In this document: positions 9,385-19,048 of the stretch, piece after piece
Position numbering within the stretch: the stretch's first letter is position 1
Layout of the letters: each line of letters opens with the position of its first letter
Assembly (NCBI RefSeq): GCF_002251365.1
Contig: NZ_NPJH01000030.1
Coordinates: forward strand, 1-64,000
Length of the DNA: 64,000 nt
Direction: 5' to 3'
From: Prevotella sp. P3-122
Lineage (GTDB): Bacteria > Bacteroidota > Bacteroidia > Bacteroidales > Bacteroidaceae
Translations under genes and position numbers: made by a program
Notes under the pieces: model-generated
Databases searched by the model: none
The model's input: the letters and a program-made list of their open reading frames with translations, nothing else
Told to the model about the DNA's origin: nothing

Positions 9385-10068
9385 ATGGAGCAATTGTTAG
9401 ATTTAGACACCAAACTTCTATACCTCGTCAATGGCAGCCACTCGGCTTTCGTTGATGGAGTTATGATGATGCTTACCAATGGCTTCACGTGGCTTCCGCT
9501 CTATATAGCCCTGTTCATTCTTGTCATAAAGAACAACGAGTCAATGGCACAGATTATGCTCATCACGGGTTGCGCCTTGCTGTGCATACTCCTCTCGGAC
9601 GGCCTCGCCGACTTCATAGCCAAGCCTGTAGTGGCACGCTGGCGTCCGACAAGCGACCCTCTCATCAAATACACCATCGACGTAGTCGACAACTACCGCC
9701 CTGGCATGTACGGCTTCTTCTCGGCACATGCCGCCAACACCATGTCGTTGACAGTCTTTTTGAGCCTGCTGGTACGCAACCGCATCTTTACATTCGCGCT
9801 TGTGTTCTGGTCGCTCGTCAATTGCTACTCCCGGCTATACCTTGGTGTCCACTATCCCCTCGACATCCTTACGGGCATAGTGTGTGGCATATTGGTAGGC
9901 GTAGCCTGTTTCTTTGTATGCCGTCATTTCTATTTCAAGATTAGCCCGAGGTTCAATTACATATCATCACAATATTCATCTTCCGGCTACAGCATAGCCG
10001 ACATAGACATGGTCCTGACGGTTCTTGTCATGATTTACGCTGTGGCGGTGATCTTCTCAATGATATAA
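9385..10068 (+). CDS. PAP2-family membrane phosphatase
   Basis: This 227-residue multi-pass membrane protein of the PAP2 superfamily has the three phosphatase motifs: K80...R87-P88 (KPVVARWRP), SAHA (113-116), and SR149-150 with H156 and D160 (SRLYLGVHYPLD). Family members dephosphorylate phosphatidate, undecaprenyl diphosphate or lipid A on the periplasmic face. The substrate cannot be told from sequence. It ends 6 bp before queA and may be cotranscribed. Confidence 0.88.
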   Translation: MEQLLDLDTKLLYLVNGSHSAFVDGVMMMLTNGFTWLPLYIALFILVIKNNESMAQIMLITGCALLCILLSDGLADFIAKPVVARWRPTSDPLIKYTIDVVDNYRPGMYGFFSAHAANTMSLTVFLSLLVRNRIFTFALVFWSLVNCYSRLYLGVHYPLDILTGIVCGILVGVACFFVCRHFYFKISPRFNYISSQYSSSGYSIADIDMVLTVLVMIYAVAVIFSMI

Positions 10069-10073
10069 AGCAC

Positions 10074-11348
10074 ATGGATACCAAGCATATTCAAATCAGC
10101 GATTACAGCTACGAGCTGCCCGACAGCCGTATACCCCGCTTCCCAGTAACACCGCGCGACCACAGCAAGTTGCTCGTCTACAGGCAGGGGGAGGTCAGCG
10201 AGGATTATTTCTATAATATCGCCAACTATCTGCCCGAGCATTCGCTCATGGTATACAACAACACCAAGGTCATACAGGCCCGGCTTCATTTCCGCAAGTC
10301 CACAGGCGCGCTTATAGAGGTATTCCTCATGGAGCCTGCCGCGCCTGCCGACTATGAGCAGATGTTCCAGACCACAGGGCATTGCTCATGGTACTGCATG
10401 GTCGGCAATCTGAAGAAATGGAAGGAAGGCCCGCTTGTAAGAACCATCGACATCAAGGGACAGCCGGTGGAGTTCTCCGCAACCATGCGCAGAGACCAGC
10501 CCGACGGCATCAGCGGAGGCACCAACTACTGGATAGACTTTGCATGGGACAACGGCGGAGTCTCATTTGCTGAAATTCTTGATGCCGTGGGAGAGCTTCC
10601 CATCCCACCATACCTTAACCGTGAGACTCAGGACAGTGACAAGACGACATATCAGACCGTATACTCCAAAATCAAGGGTAGTGTGGCTGCACCCACAGCC
10701 GGCCTGCACTTTACTGACAATGTCCTTGCTGACATCGACCGCCACGGAATATGTCGTGAGGAACTGACGCTGCACGTGGGGGCAGGAACGTTCAAGCCCG
10801 TGAAGAGCGCAGAGATTGAGGGGCACTCCATGCACACGGAGTATATTTGTGTAAGGCGTGAGACGCTGCAGGCCCTGCTCAGCCACGGATGCCATACAAT
10901 AGCCGTTGGCACGACGAGCGTGCGGACTCTCGAGAGCCTATATTATATAGGTGTAAGGCTTGAGAACAATCCCGATGCCTCTGAGCAGGAGCTGCATGTA
11001 TGCCAATGGGAACCATACGAGGATGGAGCAGAGGGTGGTCTCATCAACGGCATCACTCCCATGAGGGCCATCTCGAACATTGTCGCCTGGCTCGACCGCA
11101 ACGGCCTGAAAGCCCTGCACTCCAGCACGCAGATTATTATTGCTCCCGGTTACAGGTACAAGATTGTAAACATTCTGATAACCAACTTCCATCAGCCACA
11201 GAGCACACTCTTGCTGTTGGTAAGCGCGTTTGTTGACGGTGACTGGAGGACAATATACGACTATGCCTTGAGTCACGACTTCAGGTTCCTGAGTTATGGA
11301 GACAGCAGCCTGATAATACCACGCAGGATTGAAGATGTGGACAAATAG
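10074..11348 (+). CDS. queA: tRNA S-adenosylmethionine ribosyltransferase-isomerase
   Basis: QueA moves the ribosyl group of S-adenosylmethionine to 7-aminomethyl-7-deazaguanine in tRNA, the next-to-last step of queuosine synthesis. Recognisable motifs are MVYNNTKVIQARL (59-71), VAAPTAGLHFT (about 207-217), HVGAGTFKPV and GTTSVRTLES. At 424 residues it is longer than the about 350 of proteobacterial QueA but normal for Bacteroidetes. No other queuosine gene is nearby. Confidence 0.93.
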   Translation: MDTKHIQISDYSYELPDSRIPRFPVTPRDHSKLLVYRQGEVSEDYFYNIANYLPEHSLMVYNNTKVIQARLHFRKSTGALIEVFLMEPAAPADYEQMFQTTGHCSWYCMVGNLKKWKEGPLVRTIDIKGQPVEFSATMRRDQPDGISGGTNYWIDFAWDNGGVSFAEILDAVGELPIPPYLNRETQDSDKTTYQTVYSKIKGSVAAPTAGLHFTDNVLADIDRHGICREELTLHVGAGTFKPVKSAEIEGHSMHTEYICVRRETLQALLSHGCHTIAVGTTSVRTLESLYYIGVRLENNPDASEQELHVCQWEPYEDGAEGGLINGITPMRAISNIVAWLDRNGLKALHSSTQIIIAPGYRYKIVNILITNFHQPQSTLLLLVSAFVDGDWRTIYDYALSHDFRFLSYGDSSLIIPRRIEDVDK

Positions 11349-11415
11349 CCCATGGTGAGGCGATATAAGGAATAATAAATATAAAAACCAAATACCGAAA
11401 AAGACAGATACCAAT

Positions 11416-12621
11416 ATGAAGATAGGAGACAAGGTAAGATTTCTCAGTTCCCTTGGCGGAGGTACCGTCGCCGGTTTCCAGGGCAAGGACATAGTACTCG
11501 TTGAGGACGAGGACGGATTTCAGATACCTACACGTATCAACGACGTCGTGCCTATACAGAGCGACGACTACAGCAGCAAGGCAACCGTTACGGCCAAGAT
11601 GCGGCAGCAGGAAGAAAAACAGCAGGCCGTACGCGACGGACGGTCCATCAGGGCCATGATGCGTGAGGGACAGGACGACGAGGAGGCTGCTTTCGACTAC
11701 GACTCGTTCGATGTCACCGACCCCGAGGGAACAGTGACATTCAAGCCGAAGCCAGAGGAACGCAAGGGCGGCAACATGCTTACGGCATGCCTTGCTTTCG
11801 TGCCTATGGATATCACGAGCATGACGTCAACACGCTTCGAGCTGTATTTCGTCAACGACTCCAACTATCACATAACCTACAGCCTTCTTACCGCTGAGGG
11901 CGCAAACTGGTCGTTGTTGTCGCAGGGCACCATAGACCCCAACACCAAGGAATTCATACAGGAAGTTGGCCGTGAAGACCTTGACGCGCTGTCGAAAGTC
12001 TGCGTGCAGCTGTTTGCATACAAGACAGACAAGCCATTCATTCTCAAGCCTGCTGTGGACGTGCAGTTCCGCATAGACCCCGTGAAATTCTTCAAACTCC
12101 ATACCTTTACGGACAATATATATTTCGAGTCGCCTGCGCTGATATTCAATATCGTGGAGAACGACGTCCCCGTCCGCTCACTTGTCGTAGATGCCAAGCA
12201 GCTGAAGCAGAGCATGTACAAGGATGCAGGCAGCGGCAACGGCACGAATAAGGAAAACACAAAGGATTCCTACGTGCGCAGATACGACAACGGAGGCAAG
12301 AAGGGCAATCCGTTCCTATCGAAGAGGAAGGAGGATGAGGATGTGGTGGTGGTAGACCTGCATGCCGACTCCCTGCTCGACACTACTGCTGGCATGAGCT
12401 CTGCAGACATACTGAACTATCAGCTGACAAAGTTCCGGGAGGTGCTGGCCTCATACAAGAACAAGAAAGGACAGAAGATTGTCTTCATCCATGGCAAGGG
12501 CGAGGGTGTGCTGCGCCGCGCGCTGGTCAATGACCTTCACTACCGCTACAAGAGCTATACCTATCAGGATGCCTCTTTCCAGGAGTACGGCTACGGTGCC
12601 ACACAAGTAACAGTAAGATAA
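11416..12621 (+). CDS. DUF2027 protein with C-terminal Smr domain
   Basis: This 401-residue protein starts with a small domain (MKIGDKVRFLSSLGGG), has a middle DUF2027 beta domain and ends in an Smr domain (about 310-400) with DLHADSL and FIHGKGEGVLRRAL. Smr domains are nucleases or nucleic-acid binders related to the MutS2 tail. Recent work on other bacteria ties Smr proteins to rescue of collided ribosomes, but a role here is inference. Confidence 0.85.
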   Translation: MKIGDKVRFLSSLGGGTVAGFQGKDIVLVEDEDGFQIPTRINDVVPIQSDDYSSKATVTAKMRQQEEKQQAVRDGRSIRAMMREGQDDEEAAFDYDSFDVTDPEGTVTFKPKPEERKGGNMLTACLAFVPMDITSMTSTRFELYFVNDSNYHITYSLLTAEGANWSLLSQGTIDPNTKEFIQEVGREDLDALSKVCVQLFAYKTDKPFILKPAVDVQFRIDPVKFFKLHTFTDNIYFESPALIFNIVENDVPVRSLVVDAKQLKQSMYKDAGSGNGTNKENTKDSYVRRYDNGGKKGNPFLSKRKEDEDVVVVDLHADSLLDTTAGMSSADILNYQLTKFREVLASYKNKKGQKIVFIHGKGEGVLRRALVNDLHYRYKSYTYQDASFQEYGYGATQVTVR

Positions 12622-12640
12622 CTCAATAATACATACGACT

Positions 12641-14563
12641 ATGCAATACGGTTTCATAAAAGTTGCAGCTGCTGTACCGACAGTCCAGGTTGCAGATTGC
12701 CAATATAACCTACGCCAGATGGAGTCCCTGATAGCACAGGCCGAGGGACAGGGCGTAGAAGTCATAGTGTTTCCAGAGCTTTCCATGACGGGCTACACCT
12801 GTCAGGACCTGTTCCGTCAGGAGCTTCTTCTTCAGGCCTCAGAGACCGCCATATTCCAGCTCCTCGACTTTACCCGCAAGCTTCATGTCATCTGCATCAT
12901 CGGCATTCCGCTTGCCGTTGGCGACCTGCTGCTCAACTGTGCAGTGGTAATACAGAGCGGACAGGTGATGGGTATTATTCCAAAGACATATCTGCCCAAC
13001 TATTCCGAGTTCTACGAGAAACGCTGGTTCTCGTCGGCTCAGGACCTGCGTCCCGCTGAAGTCCGCATAGCCGGCAACATGATCCGCATCAGTTCTGAGC
13101 CAACCCTTTTCCGCACCTCCGACGGCGTACTCTTCGGTGTGGAGATATGCGAGGACGTATGGGCACCCACACCACCGAGCAACCATCTGGCCCTTGCCGG
13201 AGCAGAGATTATCTTCAATCTCTCCGCCAGCGATGAGCTGACAGGAAAGCACAACTACCTGATGAGCCTTCTGCAGCAGCAGAGCGCACGCACCATCACG
13301 GGCTACGTCTATGCCTCTGCGGGGTTTGGCGAGAGCACACAGGACGTTGTCTACGGAGGCAATGCCATCATCTGCGAGAATGGAAGCGTGATTGCCAAGG
13401 GGCAGAGGTTCGCCATGAGCGAGCAGCTTGTCACCGCACAGATAGATATAGAGAAGCTGCGTGGCGACAGACGGTCCAACACCACATTCACCAACGCACA
13501 GAGGCGCATGGCAACAGAGAAAATCAATATCATTGACATGCACTCGGCCTGCCAGCGCGACTTCGTGCTCGAACGTGAGATAGACCCTACGCCATTCATA
13601 CCCAAGAGTGGCGAGATGAAGGAGAAATGTGACGAGATACTGAACATTCAGGCCATGGGACTCGTGAAGCGTCTAACACACACCTCATGCAAGAGGGTGG
13701 TAGTGGGTATTAGCGGAGGCCTTGACTCTACGCTCGCATTGCTCGTCTGCGTCCACGCCTTCGACAAAATGCAGCTGCCGCGCAAGGGCATCATCGGCGT
13801 CACCATGCCGGGATTCGGCACGTCCGACCGCACGCATACCAATGCCGTAGCACTCATGGAGAGCCTCGGAGTGACTATGTATGAGATACCTATAGCAAAG
13901 AGCGTTGAGCAGCATTTCAAGGACATCGGCCACGACGCGTCGGTACACGATGTTGTATACGAGAACTCTCAGGCCCGCGAGCGCACTCAGATACTCATGG
14001 ACCTGAGCAATAAGTTTGGGGCGATGGTTATCGGTACGGGTGACCTCTCAGAGCTTGCACTTGGCTGGGCCACCTACAATGGCGACCACATGAGCATGTA
14101 CGCCGTAAACGCAAGTGTTCCGAAAACCCTTATCAGGTATCTGGTAGAGCACTTTGCAGAGGTCACCGACAATGCCTCTGCCCACATACTGCGTGACATC
14201 ATCAATACTCCTATAAGCCCGGAGCTGTTGCCGGCAGACGAGGATGGAAATATACAGCAGAAGACCGAGGACCTCGTGGGACCATACGAGCTGCACGACT
14301 TCTTCCTCTATCACTTCCTGCGTCATGGCTTCCGTCCAAAGAAGATTTTCCTCATGGCACAAAAGGCTTTTGCGGGCAAGTTCGCCGACGAGGTCATCAC
14401 TCACTGGCTCTCTACCTTCTGCCGCCGTTTCTTCTCGCAGCAGTTCAAGAGAAGCTGCCTGCCCGACGGGCCGAAAGTAGGAAGCGTAAGCCTAAGCCCA
14501 CGCGGCGACTGGAGAATGCCCAGCGATGCGGCAAGCACCATGTGGCTGAACGACATAGGATAG
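12641..14563 (+). CDS. nadE: Glutamine-dependent NAD+ synthetase
   Basis: This 640-residue two-domain enzyme converts nicotinate adenine dinucleotide to NAD+ using ATP and ammonia from glutamine. The N-terminal nitrilase-type glutaminase domain shows the triad E46 (FPELSMTGY), K115 (IIPKTYLPNYSEFYEKRWF) and C170 (GVEICEDVW). The C-terminal synthetase domain has the ATP-binding SGGLDS motif near residue 357. Length and order are normal for the long NadE form. Confidence 0.95.
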   Translation: MQYGFIKVAAAVPTVQVADCQYNLRQMESLIAQAEGQGVEVIVFPELSMTGYTCQDLFRQELLLQASETAIFQLLDFTRKLHVICIIGIPLAVGDLLLNCAVVIQSGQVMGIIPKTYLPNYSEFYEKRWFSSAQDLRPAEVRIAGNMIRISSEPTLFRTSDGVLFGVEICEDVWAPTPPSNHLALAGAEIIFNLSASDELTGKHNYLMSLLQQQSARTITGYVYASAGFGESTQDVVYGGNAIICENGSVIAKGQRFAMSEQLVTAQIDIEKLRGDRRSNTTFTNAQRRMATEKINIIDMHSACQRDFVLEREIDPTPFIPKSGEMKEKCDEILNIQAMGLVKRLTHTSCKRVVVGISGGLDSTLALLVCVHAFDKMQLPRKGIIGVTMPGFGTSDRTHTNAVALMESLGVTMYEIPIAKSVEQHFKDIGHDASVHDVVYENSQARERTQILMDLSNKFGAMVIGTGDLSELALGWATYNGDHMSMYAVNASVPKTLIRYLVEHFAEVTDNASAHILRDIINTPISPELLPADEDGNIQQKTEDLVGPYELHDFFLYHFLRHGFRPKKIFLMAQKAFAGKFADEVITHWLSTFCRRFFSQQFKRSCLPDGPKVGSVSLSPRGDWRMPSDAASTMWLNDIG

Positions 14564-14609
14564 GGGAGTTGTCAAGGGTAACTCCTCTTAACTCCTAAAT
14601 AATACAATT

Positions 14610-15308
14610 ATGCGACAAATAATAATCCCATACTTGTCACGCATAACATTATCGCTCATTCTGACTGCTGTGATGCTGTCATCTAATGCGCAGGATAGAA
14701 GTCATCTGCGTGACAGTCTCAGCAAGGCCCTGGAGACGTTGGCATACCATCCCGACTCTGTAGACCTTATCCTGAAAAAGGCATCATGGAACATAGAACT
14801 CGGGCAATGGCAATATGCCAAGGACTCTTACGACGACGTGCTGCGCCTTGAACCATACAATCTTGCAGCTCTCTTCTTCCGTGCATATGCCAACGAGAAG
14901 CTCAACAGGCTCAATTTCGCACGGCTCGACTACGAGACCTTGCTGACCATTGTCCCAGGACATTTCGAGGCACAGCTCGGACTTTCGCTGCTCAACTTTA
15001 AGGACAAGCACTTCACAGAGGCCATTGACATGGCCAACAGGCTCGTCAGCCAGTACCCGGACAGTGCGGTGGCTTATGCAGCAAGGGCCGGCATGGAGTC
15101 GGAACGTGGTATGTGTGAGCTGGCGGAGTACGATTATACCGAAGCGTTGCGCCGCGACTCCGCCAATACCGATTACTTGCTGTCAAGAGCCGACCTGCGG
15201 ATACGTATGAGATTGTGGGATGCAGCAAGACGTGACCTTGACACACTGGTCGCGCTTGGCATCCCACAGTCCTCACTTAAGGCTTTCTACCGCCGGCTAC
15301 GCCGATGA
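14610..15308 (+). CDS. Secreted TPR-repeat protein
   Basis: This 232-residue protein has a signal peptide (about 1-28, ending SSNAQ) and about four to five TPR-like helical pairs covering the rest. It lies 46 bp after nadE, with a short inverted repeat containing GGAGTT/AACTCC between them. No catalytic domain is seen. It is probably a periplasmic scaffold of unknown partners. Confidence 0.75.
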   Translation: MRQIIIPYLSRITLSLILTAVMLSSNAQDRSHLRDSLSKALETLAYHPDSVDLILKKASWNIELGQWQYAKDSYDDVLRLEPYNLAALFFRAYANEKLNRLNFARLDYETLLTIVPGHFEAQLGLSLLNFKDKHFTEAIDMANRLVSQYPDSAVAYAARAGMESERGMCELAEYDYTEALRRDSANTDYLLSRADLRIRMRLWDAARRDLDTLVALGIPQSSLKAFYRRLRR

Positions 15309-15513
15309 CTTTTATATCGTAACTATCGCTGTCTGCTAACACATCTTGCCGAAACTGGCTGCAATAAGGGTATAATCATAAACTCTGTGGGATTTTATGT
15401 ACGTGATTTACGAGTTTAAGCGAAACTTGCTTCTTAGTTTTGCAAATAAGGCTTCAAGTATTTCATAACACATTGTACCACTTTAAACGTATCAACAAAT
15501 TATCAAAGAAAAT

Positions 15514-15544
15514 TTTGTTGTTCGGGTAAATTGCTGTACTTTTG
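15514..15544 (+). promoter_or_regulatory. Promoter of the kdsC-maf unit
   Basis: TACTTTTG at 15537-15544 matches TAnnTTTG, and TTTG at 15514-15517 is the -33 element 19 bp upstream. The box ends only 8 bp before the kdsC ATG, so the transcript would have a very short or no leader. Another candidate box, TAGTTTTG, is at 15435-15442. The rest of 15309-15552 shows nothing else. Confidence 0.72.
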
Positions 15545-15552
15545 CAAACAAT

Positions 15553-16071
15553 ATGATTAATTACGACCTCTCAAAAATTAAAGCGATAATCTTCGACGTA
15601 GACGGAGTATTGTCGAGGCAGACCGTTGCCATGGATGCAGAAGGACAGCCACTTCGTACAATAGATATTAAGGACGGGTACGCATTGCGGCTGGCACAGA
15701 AGTCTGGTATCAGAATTGCCATCATTACTGGTGGAAAGTCAGAGTCTGTAAGAAAGCGTTACGAATATCTTGGCGTTGAGGACATCTATATGGGCATTCC
15801 CGTAAAAGTGAAGTGCTACGAGGAATTTAAGCAGAAGTATTCTCTCTCTGATGAGGATATCATATTTATGGGCGATGATGTACCCGACTACGAGGTTATG
15901 AGACTTTGCGGATGCCCCTGCTGTCCTAAGGATGCTTGCAGCGACATCAAGGAAATCAGCCTGTACATTAGTGACAAGATGGGCGGATGCGGATGTGCGA
16001 GAGACATCGTGGAACAGGTGCTAAGGGCGCAGGCAAAATGGATGACCGATGCCAAGGCATTTGGCTGGTAG
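15553..16071 (+). CDS. kdsC: KDO-8-phosphate phosphatase (HAD family)
   Basis: This 172-residue HAD-superfamily phosphatase has the nucleophile motif FDVDGVLS (about 14-21), ITGG as motif II (about 58-61) and [10 protein letters not shown] as the metal-binding motif (about 111-120). Size and cap-less form match KdsC, which releases phosphate from 3-deoxy-manno-octulosonate 8-phosphate for lipopolysaccharide inner core. A related sugar-phosphate phosphatase cannot be excluded. Confidence 0.85.
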   Translation: MINYDLSKIKAIIFDVDGVLSRQTVAMDAEGQPLRTIDIKDGYALRLAQKSGIRIAIITGGKSESVRKRYEYLGVEDIYMGIPVKVKCYEEFKQKYSLSDEDIIFMGDDVPDYEVMRLCGCPCCPKDACSDIKEISLYISDKMGGCGCARDIVEQVLRAQAKWMTDAKAFGW

Positions 16072-16085
16072 GATATGTTTTACTT

Positions 16086-16661
16086 ATGCTTGAAAAGATG
16101 AAATACAATATTATCTTGGCATCCAACTCTCCACGAAGAAGAGAACTGCTCGCTGGTCTGGATGTCGATTACGAGGTGAGGGTACTTAAGGATATTGACG
16201 AGACTTACCCCGACAGTCTGCCTGTTGCAGAGATACCCACATACATTTCACGCGAGAAGGCCGCCGCATATACCATAGCCGACAACGAGCTGCTGCTTAC
16301 CGCAGACACCGTAGTAGTGCTTGGTAATGAGGTGATGGGCAAGCCTGTTGATGATGCCGACGCAAAAAGGATGCTGAGAGAGCTAAGCGGCAAGACACAT
16401 CAGGTCATTACGGGCGTATGTCTCACTACTACAAAAAAGCAGCATAGCTTTTCCGTAACAACGGATGTCACATTCAAGGAGCTGACTGATGACGAAATCG
16501 ATTATTATGTCTCCAACTATCATCCCTTGGACAAGGCCGGTGCTTACGGCATACAGGAGTGGATAGGATATATTGGCGTCACCTCACTCCAAGGCAGCTA
16601 TTTCAACGTTATGGGACTGCCCGTACAGCGTATTTATGAGGCTTTGGCTGATTTCGAATGA
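16086..16661 (+). CDS. Maf-family nucleotide pyrophosphatase
   Basis: The reading frame is open from 15987, but the chosen start ATG 16086 (MLEKMKYNIILASNSPRR) gives the usual Maf N-terminus; ATG 16098 is also possible. The 191-residue product has the ASNSPRR substrate loop, TADTVV, and a conserved GAYGIQ segment. Maf proteins hydrolyse non-canonical or modified nucleoside triphosphates and are linked to septum control. The start lies 14 bp after kdsC, so the two are likely one transcript. Confidence 0.88.
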   Translation: MLEKMKYNIILASNSPRRRELLAGLDVDYEVRVLKDIDETYPDSLPVAEIPTYISREKAAAYTIADNELLLTADTVVVLGNEVMGKPVDDADAKRMLRELSGKTHQVITGVCLTTTKKQHSFSVTTDVTFKELTDDEIDYYVSNYHPLDKAGAYGIQEWIGYIGVTSLQGSYFNVMGLPVQRIYEALADFE

Positions 16662-16723
16662 CAGTTTTGAGCGTTTAACGGCAGCCTGTCCTCACACCAG
16701 CATTCTTATATATATCATCCAGT

Positions 16724-17017
16724 ATGTCCAGCAAGAAACAGTATAAATGTATAGGTTGTGGATATTCCGTTGATATCTACGAGGGTAGGGGACTGTTCCA
16801 ACAGGAGATAGTCCCGATGTTGTGTAGTGAGTGTCATACCATACAGAACATTGTTGTTGGTGGAATTATCGGTGATGTCGCCCCGTCATACCGCAGCGAG
16901 GCTGGCAGACTGTGCCTTAGATGCGGCAGCCCAAACATAAACCATTGGAATGGACATACATGTCCGAAATGCGGTGCTGATATGAGGTATACAGGCAAAA
17001 AGGCTTTTTGGACATAA
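16724..17017 (+). CDS. Small double zinc-ribbon protein
   Basis: This 97-residue protein has four CxxC-type pairs: CIGC (about 9-12), CSEC (about 34-37), CLRC and CPKC in the C-terminal half, which would form two zinc ribbons. No other domain is seen and the function is unknown. Such small zinc-ribbon proteins may bind nucleic acid or a protein partner. Confidence 0.72.
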   Translation: MSSKKQYKCIGCGYSVDIYEGRGLFQQEIVPMLCSECHTIQNIVVGGIIGDVAPSYRSEAGRLCLRCGSPNINHWNGHTCPKCGADMRYTGKKAFWT

Positions 17018-17087
17018 AAAGGTATCTTGACTTATTTATTATGGTGTCCAGTTAGCCGTTTACCCTATTTATTTATGTAGGCAAACA

Positions 17088-17119
17088 TTTGGCAGTCTCG
17101 TTAATTATGCCTACTTTTG
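17088..17119 (+). promoter_or_regulatory. Promoter of dnaB
   Basis: TACTTTTG at 17112-17119 with TTTG at 17088-17091, spaced 20 bp, is an excellent match to the Bacteroidetes promoter. The dnaB ATG follows at 17174, leaving a leader of about 50 nt. A frame that opens upstream with TTG at 17117 would begin inside this box and is therefore not the true start. Confidence 0.75.
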
Positions 17120-17173
17120 TGGTCTGTTATTAAAGAATACTGCAGCAGAAATCAAGGAAAACCATCAATATAT

Positions 17174-18691
17174 ATGGCAGAAAACACCAAAGCTACAAAC
17201 ACGCACAAACGCCAACAGCAGGCAATTGACAATACATACGGCCACCTTCAGCCCCAGGCTACGGATGTGGAGAAAGTTGTTCTTGGAGCACTAATGGTCG
17301 ACAAGGACGCCTTCTCTGTGGTCAGCGAGCTGTTGTCTCCCGAGACTTTCTATGAGCCACGGCACCAGAAGATATTCCATGCCATCAGGACTCTGAACAT
17401 GAACGAGAACCCTGTCGACATAATGACTGTTACTGACGAGCTTGCACGTCAGGGAACACTCGAGGATGTTGGCGGCTCGCCATATGTCGTTGAGTTAAGC
17501 TCGCTCGTTGCATCGTCGGCACACATAGAATATCATGCCAAGATACTGGCCCAGAAGTTCCTGGCCCGTCAGCTCATCTCTTATGCCAGCCGCATAGAGA
17601 CCGATGCCTTTGACCCTACTGTTGATGTAGACGGACTGATGCAGGAAGCGGAGGGCAGGCTGTTTGAGATTTCACAGAGGAATATGAAGCAGGACTATAC
17701 CCAGATAGACCCTGTCATTCACCAGGCCGTACAGATATTGCAGAAGGCATCGGCAAACTCCGGCGGACTTACAGGTATTCCTACAGGATATACCAAGCTT
17801 GACGACATGACGAGCGGATGGCAGAAGTCTGACCTCGTAATCATTGCCGGACGTCCCGCCATGGGTAAGACCTCGTTTGCGCTGTCGTTGGCCAAGAACA
17901 TTGCTGTGGATTTCCGTAAGCCCATAGCCTTCTTCTCGCTTGAGATGAACAACGTACAGCTGGTAAACCGTCTTATCTCCAACGTGTGCGAGATTGAGGG
18001 TAAGAAAATCCTCAACGGACAGCTAAGCAGGGACGAGTGGGAACGGCTGGACAGAAATCTGAGAAAACTTACCGGCGCACCTGTATATATTGATGACACG
18101 CCTGGACTGTCGGTTTTTGAGCTCAGAACCAAAGCGAGGAGACTTGTCAGGGAGAAGCATGTGGAGATAATAATGATTGACTACCTGCAGCTGATGAACG
18201 CCAACGGCATGAAGTTTGGCAGCCGTCAGGAGGAGGTGTCTACCATCTCGCGCTCGCTCAAGGGACTGGCCAAAGAGCTTGATATTCCAATCATTGCGCT
18301 ATCGCAGCTTAACCGTACCGTTGAGGGACGTGAGGGTCTGGAGGGCAAACGCCCACAGCTCAGTGACCTTCGTGAGTCTGGTGCCATCGAGCAGGATGCC
18401 GACATGGTGGTATTTGTCCACCGGCCGGAGTACTATCATATATATCAGGATGAAAAGGGCAATGACCTTCATGGTATGGCGCAAATCATCATTGCTAAAC
18501 ACAGAAAGGGAGCAACGGGCGACGTACTCCTGACCTTCCTTGGCAAGTATACCAGGTTTGCCAACCCTGAAGACAACTACAACCGGCCATCTGTCAGCGA
18601 GGATATGGGAGGAGAAATTGTCGGAAGCCGTATGAACGACGATGACCCGTTGGGTGCTGCAGGCGGTTCTGCGGAAGACCTGTCCTTCTGA
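17174..18691 (+). CDS. dnaB: Replicative DNA helicase DnaB
   Basis: This 505-residue ring helicase unwinds DNA ahead of the replication fork. It has the N-terminal DnaB domain (about 30-130), a linker, and a RecA-like domain with Walker A GRPAMGKTS, the EMNNVQLVNRL segment, MIDYLQLM as Walker B, and LSQLNRTVEGR. I chose ATG 17174 (MAENTKATN) because the promoter box lies just upstream and the preceding codons are not conserved-looking. Confidence 0.95.
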   Translation: MAENTKATNTHKRQQQAIDNTYGHLQPQATDVEKVVLGALMVDKDAFSVVSELLSPETFYEPRHQKIFHAIRTLNMNENPVDIMTVTDELARQGTLEDVGGSPYVVELSSLVASSAHIEYHAKILAQKFLARQLISYASRIETDAFDPTVDVDGLMQEAEGRLFEISQRNMKQDYTQIDPVIHQAVQILQKASANSGGLTGIPTGYTKLDDMTSGWQKSDLVIIAGRPAMGKTSFALSLAKNIAVDFRKPIAFFSLEMNNVQLVNRLISNVCEIEGKKILNGQLSRDEWERLDRNLRKLTGAPVYIDDTPGLSVFELRTKARRLVREKHVEIIMIDYLQLMNANGMKFGSRQEEVSTISRSLKGLAKELDIPIIALSQLNRTVEGREGLEGKRPQLSDLRESGAIEQDADMVVFVHRPEYYHIYQDEKGNDLHGMAQIIIAKHRKGATGDVLLTFLGKYTRFANPEDNYNRPSVSEDMGGEIVGSRMNDDDPLGAAGGSAEDLSF

Positions 18692-18804
18692 TGCTATATT
18701 TAAGGAGGTAATAGGTTAATGGGCTGAAAAAAAACAAAAATGATACTTTAACCACTCGCAACTGGTATAAATGTCACTTTTTGACGCAAAAAGATTACGA
18801 ATTA

Positions 18805-18836
18805 TTTGTGCGGGTCATCTAAAATGCTTATCTTTG
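18805..18836 (+). promoter_or_regulatory. Promoter of the leu/ile leader and operon
   Basis: TATCTTTG at 18829-18836 and TTTG at 18805-18808, spaced 20 bp, form a strong Bacteroidetes promoter. It lies between dnaB and the leader peptide gene, so RNA would start about 20-25 nt before the leader ATG. Confidence 0.78.
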
Positions 18837-18863
18837 CAACCGTTAAAAGAAAAAACAACGAAT

Positions 18864-18953
18864 ATGAGAACACTGAACAACATACTTAGCATTATTATTC
18901 GAATTCGACTTACAAGCCATGTCGGAGGTGATAGGGTATGCATGTATGTTTGA
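18864..18953 (+). CDS. Ile/Leu-rich leader peptide of the leu operon
   Basis: This is a 29-codon reading frame starting MRTLNNILSIIIRIRL. Codons 4, 8 and 16 are Leu; codons 7, 10, 11, 12 and 14 are Ile; codons 20, 25 and 29 are Val. It starts about 28 nt after a strong promoter and stops 19 nt before a terminator hairpin. The architecture is that of an attenuator leader peptide: a ribosome short of charged tRNA-Ile or tRNA-Leu should stall in codons 7-16. No protein function is expected for the peptide itself. Confidence 0.82.
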   Translation: MRTLNNILSIIIRIRLTSHVGGDRVCMYV

Positions 18954-19011
18954 TATTTCAGATACTAAAAGAGCCTTTCCACTTCCGACGAGTGCGAAAG
19001 GCTTTTTTTTT
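18921..19011 (+). terminator. Attenuator: terminator and competing antiterminator
   Basis: The terminator stem is 18972-18979 pairing with 18996-19003 (AGCCTTTC/GAAAGGCT), extended by CACT/AGTG at 18980-18983 and 18991-18994, followed by nine T's at 19003-19011. Separately, GTCGGAGGTG at 18921-18930, inside leader codons 20-23, can pair over 10 bp (one G-U) with CACTTCCGAC at 18980-18989, which would break the terminator. A ribosome stalled on the Ile/Leu codons leaves 18921-18930 free, so the operon is read. A ribosome that reaches the stop codon covers it, so transcription ends. Only the mechanism is inferred; the pairings are in the sequence. Confidence 0.82.
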
Positions 19012-19048
19012 AATTGAATCAGATAATAATGAATAAACAATAAATGAT